Source: CAVSWT01 sp963782985
Lineage (GTDB): Bacteria; Bacteroidota; Ignavibacteria; Ignavibacteriales; Ignavibacteriaceae
Length of the DNA stretch: 64,000 nucleotides
Direction of reading: 5' to 3'
NCBI GenBank assembly: GCA_963782985.1
Contig: CAWALU010000007.1
Location: 62,001 to 126,000, forward strand
Shown here piece after piece: positions 36,157 to 43,880 of the stretch. The translations under genes and the position numbers were made by a program. Every line of letters begins with the position of its first letter. Positions within the stretch are counted from its first letter, which is position 1. Below the pieces are notes generated by a model that saw only the letters and a list, made by a program, of their open reading frames with translations, did not search any database and was not told the DNA's origin.

Positions 36157-36453
36157 TTAAATTTTTGCCACCTCCTTTTTTATGATAAAAGCGCTATCAT
36201 TCAAACAAGCTAAGCGATAATAATTTCCGTCATTTGTTTGCAGAGGAATATTTTCTTTAACAGCAACTGAGTATAATTTTTCATTTTTGTGGGATTCGGA
36301 AAATAAAATTCTAACTTTCATAATTACCGTCTGCAGCAATACTATTGTTATTATAGTAATCACCAATGATATAATTATATATAAGCGGGTTTTGTTCTTT
36401 TCTTTTTCCATTTTATTTCTTTTTGATTTTTTGAGGTGAATTGTTTTTTTCAC
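36157..36453 (-). CDS. Small single-pass membrane protein, unknown
   Basis: Up to 98 residues from a GTG at 36453; a shorter form from the ATG of 'MEKEKNKTRLY' (about 36411) is as likely. One membrane segment ('LYIIISLVITIITIVLLQTV') then a basic, mostly extracytoplasmic domain with 'NDGNYYRLACLNDSAFIIKK'. No family recognised. Confidence 0.45.
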   Translation of the reverse strand: MKKTIHLKKSKRNKMEKEKNKTRLYIIISLVITIITIVLLQTVIMKVRILFSESHKNEKLYSVAVKENIPLQTNDGNYYRLACLNDSAFIIKKEVAKI

Positions 36454-36644
36454 TTGCTAAGATTCAAAAAGGAAGCCAATAAACTTTTTTGAAATTGAAA
36501 GCCTTTCACTATTCTTTTTCTGAATGATTGCAAAATTGCAATTCACAAAAAATATATCTTTCTTTTATGCAATCATTTCTAATTGTAAGTACATTAATAA
36601 GGTCTTAAAAAAATTTATTTTATCATCTATTTGTGGATTAGATT

Positions 36645-38372
36645 ATGTCCCCGTTTAGCAAACTAAATAAAAAGTTGAACAACAAAGTTTTTGCTCCCGA
36701 TGGAATAGCCGCTATTAATAAAGAGAATAATATTATTGTTTTTAATGAAGCAGCCAGCAGAATTACTGGTTTTCAAATTAAAGATGCTATATCAAAACAA
36801 AGCGACTACTTATTTAGCGCTTCTGAAAAAAAGAATGCGCTAATAAAGCAAAGCTTATCTTCGGGCGAAATCTTTTCAAATATTCCTCTAACCATAAATT
36901 GTTTAGATAATAAAAAGCTGAACGTAACAGCTTCAATCTCTCCCTTATCGCAGCCTGAGCAAGGCATAATTGGTATCATTATAGTTTTTAGGGATACGCA
37001 GGAAATATTATCGCTTTACAATTTGCTTGACGAAAAAAATACCGAAATCATTGAAGAAAAAAATAAGCTGGAAACAATATTCCATAGCCTGCTTGAAGGA
37101 ACATTTACAATTAATACAAATTGGGAGATCACCTCATTTAACCGCGCCGCCGAGGGCATAACCGGTTTTAAAATTTCCGAAGCTGTCGGCAAAAAATATT
37201 GGCAGGTTTTTCCTTCAGAGGATGGAAAGGAAGACCCGCAGCTTAGAACTTTTATTGCAGATCATCAGCAATCTCTTTTGCGCGAAACCACTATAATCCG
37301 TAAAGACGGAAGTAGAGTTCTGGTTAGAATTAATTCCGCGCCTTTAATGGATACCGCAGGAAATAAAATTGGAAGAGTAGTTACTTTTGAAGATATAAGT
37401 TTAATGAAAAATCTTTCCGAACATATTCAAGAGCGTTTTCACTTCGATAATATTATTGGGCGAAGCAAGTCAATGCTTAAAGTTTTTAATATGATGGAAA
37501 ATGTTATTCATACTGACAGCACAGTTTTAATTACTGGCGAAAGCGGAACCGGCAAAGAAGTTATAGCCCGCGCAATACATTTAAATAGCGATAGAAAATC
37601 AGAACCTTTTATAGCTGTAAACTGTACTGCATTTGCGGAGAGCTTGTTAGAGAGCGAACTTTTCGGTCATGAAAAAGGAGCGTTTACAGGAGCCATTCAT
37701 ACTAAGCCGGGCAGATTCGAGCTATCAGGAAACGGAACATTATTCCTTGATGAAATTGGCGATCTTCCACTTTCTGTTCAAGTTAAACTTCTTCGCGTAC
37801 TGGAAAACCGGCAGTTCGAAAGAGTTGGCGGCACTAAAACCATTCACCTTAATGCGCGAATAATTTCTGCAACGCATAGAGATTTGGAAAAAGAAATTAG
37901 CGAAGAAAGATTTAGAGAAGATTTATATTACCGAATTAATGTTATTAATATTCGCCTCCCGTCTTTATTTGAAAGACAAGATGATATTCCAAGTCTTGTT
38001 AATCATTTTATGGACAAGTACAATAAAAGATTTAAAAAAGACATACGCTATATTTCCCCCAACGCTTTAAAAATAATTACACATTACAAATGGCCCGGGA
38101 ATATTCGTGAATTAGAAAACGTAATTGAACACGCTTTTGTAGTTTGCAATTCGGATGCAATTAAAACCGAACATCTTCCATTAAAGCTGCAAGGGTTGAT
38201 TAAAGAAATTAATATTTCCGATGAAAATCCAAACACTCCTTTAGAGGATGCTGAAAAACAATCCATTGTAAACACGCTTCAAAAATTTAAAGGTAATCGT
38301 ACCAAAACCGCTTCTGCTTTAGGGATTGATAAAACAACACTCTGGCGTAAAATGAAAAAGTATAAACTTTAG
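36645..38372 (+). CDS. Sigma-54-dependent activator with two PAS domains and Fis-type DNA-binding end
   Basis: 575 residues. Two PAS domains (about 10-115 and 135-250; 'NNIIVFNEAASRITGFQ', 'NWEITSFNRAAEGITGFK') are followed by the AAA+ domain with Walker A 'GESGTGKE' (about 297), the sigma-54 contact loop 'GAFTGA' (about 345), Walker B 'GTLFLDEIGDLP' and arginine finger region, and by a Fis-type HTH ('NRTKTASALGIDKTTLWRKM') at the end. There is no receiver domain, so the signal is sensed directly by PAS. The adjacent NifX-like gene and the surrounding nitrogen-oxide genes are possible targets, but no clear -24/-12 site was found next to them. Confidence 0.93.
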   Translation: MSPFSKLNKKLNNKVFAPDGIAAINKENNIIVFNEAASRITGFQIKDAISKQSDYLFSASEKKNALIKQSLSSGEIFSNIPLTINCLDNKKLNVTASISPLSQPEQGIIGIIIVFRDTQEILSLYNLLDEKNTEIIEEKNKLETIFHSLLEGTFTINTNWEITSFNRAAEGITGFKISEAVGKKYWQVFPSEDGKEDPQLRTFIADHQQSLLRETTIIRKDGSRVLVRINSAPLMDTAGNKIGRVVTFEDISLMKNLSEHIQERFHFDNIIGRSKSMLKVFNMMENVIHTDSTVLITGESGTGKEVIARAIHLNSDRKSEPFIAVNCTAFAESLLESELFGHEKGAFTGAIHTKPGRFELSGNGTLFLDEIGDLPLSVQVKLLRVLENRQFERVGGTKTIHLNARIISATHRDLEKEISEERFREDLYYRINVINIRLPSLFERQDDIPSLVNHFMDKYNKRFKKDIRYISPNALKIITHYKWPGNIRELENVIEHAFVVCNSDAIKTEHLPLKLQGLIKEINISDENPNTPLEDAEKQSIVNTLQKFKGNRTKTASALGIDKTTLWRKMKKYKL

Positions 38373-38458
38373 ATTTCTATTCTCAAATTTCTCTCTTAAA
38401 ATTTATTGGTCTGAATATTGTAACTCTCTTATATAGAAATAATTTCAAGGAGACAATT

Positions 38459-38812
38459 ATGAAAGCTGCTATCTGCATTGAATTTATAAATAATGGCGGA
38501 AGAGTTTCAAGAACTTTTGGAACGTCAGAGTATTATTTTATTTATGATTTAGATCAAAGAATAATGGTTGATAAGGTTACAAACCACATTAGATATTCAT
38601 TTGGTTCAGAAGTTTTTTGCGCGCAGTTATTAATTAAACGGGGAATAAATATAGTCGCCTGCGGTTTTTGTGAAGATGACGCAAAAAAACTTTTTGCTGA
38701 AGCAGGGATAAGAGTTATGGAAAATATTAATGAAAGCCCTTCGATATTTTTAGCAAAACTTTATCATCAGCATAAAGATATTAAATCAACTCCTAAATTT
38801 GCTTTAAGCTAA
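38459..38812 (+). CDS. NifX/NifB-C-terminal-like protein (dinitrogenase cofactor domain)
   Basis: 117 residues, a single domain of the NifX/NafY/MTH1175 fold: 'SRTFGTSEYYFIYDLDQRIM', 'FCAQLLIKRGINIVACGFCE', 'DDAKKLFAEAGIRVM'. Family members carry iron-molybdenum cofactor or related iron-sulfur groups, but many non-fixers have them. No nif structural gene is in the window. AAGGAG is well placed before the ATG. It follows the sigma-54 activator by 86 bases. Confidence 0.82.
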   Translation: MKAAICIEFINNGGRVSRTFGTSEYYFIYDLDQRIMVDKVTNHIRYSFGSEVFCAQLLIKRGINIVACGFCEDDAKKLFAEAGIRVMENINESPSIFLAKLYHQHKDIKSTPKFALS

Positions 38813-38899
38813 GGAAGTTTTAAATACTCATCATTCTATAAATAAGTAACATAGAATTGCTAAGGATATAATTATTTTTATAAAGATTTAATTTTATGC

Positions 38900-39241
38900 T
38901 CACGCAGAGTTTGCTTTCTCCATCTCCTCCATAGCGATAGTAGCGTGAGCATAAGCCGCTCCTGCTCTCATTTCAGAAGCTACCCATATTGCTTCCATTA
39001 TTTCTTCTTTGCTTGCGCCCTTTCTCATAGCTTGCTTAGTGTGTGATCGAATGCAGTATGGGCATTGAGTTACATGTGCAACAGCTACTGCTATAAGCTG
39101 CTTTGTCTTTTCAGGAAGCGCGCCTTCTTCAAATACTGTTTTACTAAAATTCAGCCACGACGCAATATTCTTGGGCGCTAAGGCTGCTTTTTTCTCAGCA
39201 AGCTCTAATGTAGTTTCCGGATATAAATTTTTGTTCTCCAT
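38900..39241 (-). CDS. Carboxymuconolactone decarboxylase-family (AhpD-like) protein
   Basis: 113 residues from ATG at 39241 ('MENKNLYPETTLELAEKKAA'). Six residues could be added from an upstream ATG (39259), but those bases belong to a DUF488 fragment, so the shorter form is preferred. The redox motif C-P-Y-C-x3-H in 'CPYCIRSHTKQAMRKGAS' marks the AhpD-like subgroup, which takes part in peroxide defence or alkylhydroperoxidase-type reactions. Confidence 0.85.
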   Translation of the reverse strand: MENKNLYPETTLELAEKKAALAPKNIASWLNFSKTVFEEGALPEKTKQLIAVAVAHVTQCPYCIRSHTKQAMRKGASKEEIMEAIWVASEMRAGAAYAHATIAMEEMEKANSA

Positions 39242-39242
39242 G

Positions 39243-39379
39243 CTGAATCCTTTATCCATTCTTCAATTTCAGCATCTTCTTTTGATTCCTCGGGGCCAGA
39301 TTTTGTCAATCAGAATTCTGGCGCCGTCCTTCAAACCTTTCTTATCATAAACTCGCTTTATTTTCATCTTCTTATTCAT
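39243..39379 (-). pseudogene. Truncated DUF488/YeaO-type gene
   Basis: From ATG at 39367 or 39379 it reads 'MKIKRVYDKKGLKDGARILI' then 'DKIWPRGI', the clear N-terminus of the short DUF488 (YeaO) family, followed after one frame shift by 'EDAEIEEWIKDSA'. It stops matching exactly where the AhpD-like gene begins, so about 60% of the normal length (near 115 residues) is missing. Confidence 0.65.
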
Positions 39380-39417
39380 TTCTTTACTTAACCTATAACT
39401 TTTTTAAAAATAATTTC

Positions 39418-40151
39418 TCAACCAATAACGATGTTAGCCTTTTCATATTCAATAGATTTCGGGAATAAAATATTATTCTCTAAATGGATGCGTAAGTGCA
39501 AGTCGTCTTCAAATTCTTTCAGCAAAGAAAAAGTAAGTCTATAAGTATTGCATCCGTCGGATGGAACTGTATAGCCGTTTGTTAATTTTTATATTTCCTT
39601 AAATCGCTCACCTTCAACATTATGCTCGCTCATCATCGTTTGAATTGGATTTTCTACCGAACCAAATTTGGGCAAACCTATTTTCTCATTTTTTCTTTTC
39701 GCATCAACCATTTTTTTTATGTAAGGGAATAAAATCAATTCTTCCTTTTTCATGTGCGTTGCCAATTCACTGGCAGACTCATTAAACTGCCTATCTATTT
39801 CAAAAACAACTCCGGATGATTAACTCCATGCACCGCTCGCAGCTTTGCAAGATATTGTTTCAAATCAGGCGTTCTTTCTTCAACATAACGATGATGTTTT
39901 TTTTCAATATAATCCGTTAAAAGATTAAGCGGCCATGAGTTAAAATCAATTGAGCCGTTATTTGTTTGAGTTTTTAATGAGTTTAATTCAGAAGTTATCT
40001 TTTCTGAATCAAGCTTTTTTGTGTCGATTACTTGTTTAAAATTTTTATTCCCGTTGCAGCAAAAATCAATTTTATATGATTCGAATATTTTTGCAATTCT
40101 ATAATCTTCTGCTACAATTTCTGCTATGGTTTTATTATTAAGATCACTCAT
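39418..40151 (-). pseudogene. Iron-sulfur cluster repair di-iron protein (Ric/ScdA/YtfE), disrupted
   Basis: Ric proteins repair iron-sulfur centres after NO or peroxide damage. The ScdA_N domain is intact ('IAEIVAEDYRIAKIFESYKI' and 'DFCCNGNKNF'), then 'WPLNLLTDYIEKKHHRYVEE' begins the hemerythrin-like part. The frame shifts at about 39800, then 'FNESASELATHMKKEELILF' and 'MMSEHNVEGERFKEI' continue, a TAA stops it in frame near 39597, and the rest ('LTNGYTVPSDGC', 'LKEFEDDLHLRIHLENNILF') follows to 39418. The stop is where the family usually has a polar residue (CAA to TAA would do). Two separate lesions make this more likely a real or partly real pseudogene. It follows the cupin gene by 15 bases. 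Confidence 0.78.
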
Positions 40152-40166
40152 TGTTTATCCGTTAAT

Positions 40167-40475
40167 TTAATTATCAACAAATTCTATTTCTGAATCAAGT
40201 CCCATTACAACCATTGCTTTAAATTTATTTTTTATTGAAAGCGAATGGACAGTAGCTGGGGGAATAACAAACACATCATTTTTAGTTAAGTGATTAATAT
40301 TATTATTAATTTCCAGTGCAACTTCGCCGTCTTGCACCATAATTACAGCCTCTCCGGTACTTAGGTGGGGCGGCATCATTGCGCCTTCATCACCGGTTAC
40401 TTCTAAAACTTTATATGTTTTTCCTTTGCTATAAATTTCCATAACCGGTTTTTTTGTTTTTATTAAATTGACCAT
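40167..40475 (-). CDS. Cupin-domain protein
   Basis: 102 residues, one small beta-barrel cupin: 'LEVTGDEGAMMPPHLSTGEA' and 'DGEVALEINNNINHLTKNDV' with 'IPPATVHSL'. The metal-binding histidines appear in part (H in 'PPHLSTGEA' and 'TVHSL'). Likely stress- or small-ligand-related. It is upstream of and probably cotranscribed with ric, and divergent from nirK with two TGAC-N4-GTCA sites between. Confidence 0.75.
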   Translation of the reverse strand: MVNLIKTKKPVMEIYSKGKTYKVLEVTGDEGAMMPPHLSTGEAVIMVQDGEVALEINNNINHLTKNDVFVIPPATVHSLSIKNKFKAMVVMGLDSEIEFVDN

Positions 40476-40562
40476 CGCTTTTTAATCCTTTCCATTAAAA
40501 TTTTCAGCTATCACTATCTCCAATTTAGCTTCCAATGATATTTAACCATGCAGCGTTTTGCA

Positions 40563-40576
40563 ATGACTTAAGTCAT
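40563..40576. promoter_or_regulatory. Crp/Fnr-like palindrome between cupin-ric and nirK, first copy
   Basis: ATGACTTAAGTCAT, a perfect 14-bp palindrome about 88 bases before the cupin start. Identical core to the ferredoxin site at 32289. Confidence 0.62.
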
Positions 40577-40613
40577 CAAGCTCTTCTTCCATTATTTACA
40601 AAATCAATTATAA

Positions 40614-40625
40614 TGACTTTAGTCA
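40614..40625. promoter_or_regulatory. Crp/Fnr-like site before nirK, second copy
   Basis: TGACTTTAGTCA (TGAC-N4-GTCA), about 94 bases before the nirK ATG and 38 bases from the first copy, so each divergent transcript could have its own site. Confidence 0.58.
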
Positions 40626-40718
40626 ATGACCTTCCAACAATATTAATTAACCTTTGAATATGAAACCAAAAAAAACAATCAAAAAAAATTAAAATAATAT
40701 GGAAAGCAGTTATAAATT

Positions 40719-41840
40719 ATGAAACAGATAAAAACTTTTGCCTTAGTAATAGCGCTTTTATTTTCTATTGGAATTTTAAGTTCTTGCAATCAATCAACAA
40801 ACAATTCATCAGTATTTGAGAAACAGCCCGAGGAAGATGTTGATAATCTAAAACACGTTGTTCAGAAATTAGTAACTCCGCCGTTCCTTCCCGAATATGA
40901 ACAAGTAGCTGAAAGTGAACCCGAAGTTGTGGAAGTAAAGTTAATTGTAGAAGAAAAGAAAATGGAGATTGCTCCCGGCGTATTTACCTGGGCGTTTACT
41001 TATAATGGATCAGTTCCGGCTCCTATAATAGTTGTACACCAAAACGATTATGTTGAAGTTACTATTGTTAATCCTTCAACAAATACTTTAATGCATAATA
41101 TAGATTTTCATGCGGCTACCGGAGCGATGGGCGGCGGAGATATTTCTTTTGTAGCGCCTGGTCAGCAAGTTACTTTTCGATTTAAAGCAACCAAGCCGGG
41201 CGTGTTTGTTTACCATTGCGCGCCCGGAGGTATAATGGTTCCATTACATGTTGTATCCGGAATGAACGGGGCTATAATGGTTTTACCGAGAGAAGGATTA
41301 AAAGATGAAAATGGAAATCCAGTCCACTATGATAAAGCTTACTATATTGGGCAGCAGGATTATTATATTCCAAATGATAAAGATGGAAATTATAAAACAT
41401 ATTCTACGCCGTCCGAAATGCTTGGCGATTTAATGCAGTCCATAAGAACTCTTACTCCCACACATATAGTTTTTAACGGCAGCGTAGGAGCGCTGACAGG
41501 AGATAAAGCTCTAAAGGCTAACGTTGGCGATAAAGTATTATTTATAACGTCAAGCGCTAACAGGGATACGCGAATACATATTATTGGCGGGCACGCTGAT
41601 CTTGTATATTTAGGCGGTTCTTTTACGGATAAGCCAGCTACCAACTATCAAAGCTGGTCTGTTGCAGGCGGCTCTGCAGTTGCAATAATTTATCAATTCC
41701 GTCAGCCGGGAATGTATACTTATCTCGATCATAATCTTATCGAAGCTTTTTCTTTTGGCGCAATGGCGCAGATTGATGTAAAAGGAAAATGGGATGATGA
41801 TTTAATGAAAGAAGTAAGTAAGGCGGGACCTATAAAATAA
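40719..41840 (+). CDS. nirK: Copper-containing nitrite reductase
   Basis: 373 residues. Reduces nitrite to NO in the periplasm. Lipoprotein leader with C23 in 'ILSSC'. Two cupredoxin domains. Type 1 copper ligands H126, C167, H177 and M182 and type 2 ligands H131, H166 and H338 are all present ('MHNIDFHAATGAMGGG', 'FVYHCAPGGIMVPLHVVSGM', 'TYLDHNLIEAF'), as are the catalytic D129 and H287. Normal length, no C-terminal cytochrome fusion. The neighbouring ric and cupin genes fit a response to its NO product. Confidence 0.96.
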   Translation: MKQIKTFALVIALLFSIGILSSCNQSTNNSSVFEKQPEEDVDNLKHVVQKLVTPPFLPEYEQVAESEPEVVEVKLIVEEKKMEIAPGVFTWAFTYNGSVPAPIIVVHQNDYVEVTIVNPSTNTLMHNIDFHAATGAMGGGDISFVAPGQQVTFRFKATKPGVFVYHCAPGGIMVPLHVVSGMNGAIMVLPREGLKDENGNPVHYDKAYYIGQQDYYIPNDKDGNYKTYSTPSEMLGDLMQSIRTLTPTHIVFNGSVGALTGDKALKANVGDKVLFITSSANRDTRIHIIGGHADLVYLGGSFTDKPATNYQSWSVAGGSAVAIIYQFRQPGMYTYLDHNLIEAFSFGAMAQIDVKGKWDDDLMKEVSKAGPIK

Positions 41841-41950
41841 GATTCTTAATTATTCTGACTGTTAAAAAAAATGTTCCATTGTTTTGTAATTACTTTTTTG
41901 GTTATCCCGGTTATAAGTATAGATAGCTAAAATATTTAATCCCGACTTAT

Positions 41951-42008
41951 AGTTTCTGAGGGCTTGAAGTTTCTGTTACAATTACTATTCTTTTAAGCCT
42001 TAGAAACT
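41951..42008. repeat. Imperfect long inverted repeat after nirK
   Basis: AGTTTCTGAGGGCTT (41951-41965) pairs with AAGCCTTAGAAACT (41995-42008) with one bulge/mismatch. Could be a transcript end structure or a short mobile-type repeat. The rest of the 41841-42124 interval is featureless. Confidence 0.4.
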
Positions 42009-42124
42009 GTTAGCCGGTTTGTCATTAGTCCGCCGCCGTCAAAAAAATTAGTTTTAATTTTTATATAACTTTACAAACGAGTTAAAGTTATCACTCATTT
42101 AATAAGACTAAATTAGAAATTTAT

Positions 42125-43234
42125 ATGTTGATAGAACAAATTGAATTAAGACATATTAAAATCGAACTTATAAATCCATTCAAAACCTCAATGGGAATTG
42201 AAACCCATGAAGAGCATATTATTGTTCGCATTGATTCGGAAGGATTAACCGGCTGGGGAGAATGTGTGGTTGAGCCGTCGCCCTCCTATTCGTATGAAAC
42301 TACAAAAACTGCCTGGCATATTCTTGAAGATTTTCTTATTCCTTCAATTCTAAACAATAATATTTCGTCAATTAACAGCGAAGTTGTAAAGTGGAATTGG
42401 ATCCGCGGACATCGAATGGCAAAAGCTGCGCTTGAAGCGGCACTTTGGGATTTGTTTTCTAAACAAAAAAATATTTCATTATCTAAAATGCTCGGCGGGT
42501 CAAGAAAAAAGATTGAAGTTGGAGTAAGTATTGGAATTCAATCATCGCCAAAAGTATTATTAAAAAAAATTGATGAATATATTAACGAAGGTTACAAGCG
42601 AATTAAAATTAAAATTGCGCCGGGCAAAGATATAAATTTTATAAAAGCAGTTAGAAAAGAATTTCCTAACATTTTATTTCAAGTTGACGCCAATTCAGCT
42701 TACAACTTAGATGATATTGATCTTTTCAAAAAAATGAATGAATATAATTTATTATTAATTGAACAGCCGCTCGGTTATGAAGATATTTATCAGCATTCAA
42801 AATTGCAGAAGCAAATTAAAACTCCAATTTGCCTTGATGAAAGTATCCACTCGCTCGACGATGCAATTGCAGCGGTTGAACTTGACGCTTGCAATATTAT
42901 AAATATAAAGCCGGGAAGAGTTGGCGGATTTATAGAATCACAAAAAATTCATAATTATTGTAAATCAAAAAATATTCCCGTGTGGCATGGCGGAATGCTT
43001 GAAACCGGAATTGGACGCGCCGGAAATATTGCCCTGGCTTCTCTTCCGAATTTCTTACTGCCCGGAGACATTTCGGCAAGCAAAAGATATTTTAAACAAG
43101 ATATTGTTGAGCCTGAATTCAAAATTAATTCTGATGGCACAATGAATGTTCCCACAACTGCGGGAATTGGAGTGGAAGTTTTAATTAAGGAACTAGAAAA
43201 AATAACTGTTCATAAAAAAGAGTTTAAAAACTAA
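42125..43234 (+). CDS. menC: Enolase-superfamily enzyme: o-succinylbenzoate synthase / N-acylamino-acid racemase type
   Basis: 369 residues. The capping domain ('LRHIKIELINPFKTSMGIET') and barrel are of the MenC/NAAAR group: catalytic K161-x-K163 in 'KRIKIKIAPG', metal ligands D188 ('QVDANS'), E213 ('LIEQPL') and D238 ('CLDES'), and K262 in 'NIKPGRVGG'. Some members make o-succinylbenzoate for menaquinone, others racemise N-succinyl amino acids, and some do both. No other men gene is here while peptide-use genes follow, so the racemase role is possible. Convergent with, and overlapping by 4 bases, the SRPBCC gene. Confidence 0.85.
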   Translation: MLIEQIELRHIKIELINPFKTSMGIETHEEHIIVRIDSEGLTGWGECVVEPSPSYSYETTKTAWHILEDFLIPSILNNNISSINSEVVKWNWIRGHRMAKAALEAALWDLFSKQKNISLSKMLGGSRKKIEVGVSIGIQSSPKVLLKKIDEYINEGYKRIKIKIAPGKDINFIKAVRKEFPNILFQVDANSAYNLDDIDLFKKMNEYNLLLIEQPLGYEDIYQHSKLQKQIKTPICLDESIHSLDDAIAAVELDACNIINIKPGRVGGFIESQKIHNYCKSKNIPVWHGGMLETGIGRAGNIALASLPNFLLPGDISASKRYFKQDIVEPEFKINSDGTMNVPTTAGIGVEVLIKELEKITVHKKEFKN

Positions 43235-43833
43235 AAAAAATTGTTTTTATTCTTTTCAATTTGAACTAAAGTATGTTCCGGGATAGTTGAACATATTAAA
43301 TTTTTCTTTAAATACTCACCTGACTCTATGTATGGTTTTAGTCTTTCAAATATAAAATGATCCCATACGCTTTCAACAATTTTTGGTATTCCATTGCCAA
43401 CTTCTCCCGCAGCATGAACTGAAACTTTAAATAAAGTTGAATCGATTCCTTCAGGTTTAAATTCATAAGTTGTTACTACTTTAATTGCTTTTCCTGACAG
43501 CCCCAAGGGTCCATCAAATCTTAACAGCTTTCCTCTTTTCGCAAAAATAACTGTCGCATGAAGAATTCCCTCTCCTTCATCGTTTATTATTTCGTAGAAT
43601 CCGCCGCCTGGTTTTGGTTCAATAAAAAACTTTTTAGGATTTTTGGTAAATGTGTGATCCCACCAGCCGCTAATATCTCCCGTTACAGCGTCATAAAGAG
43701 CGTTAGGTTTTACCGGAAAAACAACTTCTTTTTCAAATGAAAAAACATCGTACTTGGCTTTTTGCTCTTCCTGCGCATTCAGAAGAAATGTAAACAAGAA
43801 AATAAAAATTGTAAATAATAATTTATTCTTCAT
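43231..43833 (-). CDS. Exported SRPBCC-fold protein, unknown ligand
   Basis: 200 residues with a Sec signal peptide ('MKNKLLFTIFIFLFTFLLNA'). The mature part is a START/SRPBCC-like hydrophobic pocket fold ('FPVKPNALYDAVTGDISGWW', 'GGGFYEIINDEGEGILHATV', 'IVESVWDHFIFERLKPYIES'). Such exported members are rare; ligand not predictable. Last in the long minus-strand run. Confidence 0.65.
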   Translation of the reverse strand: MKNKLLFTIFIFLFTFLLNAQEEQKAKYDVFSFEKEVVFPVKPNALYDAVTGDISGWWDHTFTKNPKKFFIEPKPGGGFYEIINDEGEGILHATVIFAKRGKLLRFDGPLGLSGKAIKVVTTYEFKPEGIDSTLFKVSVHAAGEVGNGIPKIVESVWDHFIFERLKPYIESGEYLKKNLICSTIPEHTLVQIEKNKNNFF

Positions 43834-43880
43834 ACAAACTTCCTTTTTAAAAGAGATAAAAATAGTTTAACTTTTTGTTT

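Noticed and set aside
38900..39259. Longer start of the AhpD-like gene at 39259
   Set aside because: The extra six codons overlap the tail of the DUF488 fragment and do not match the family.
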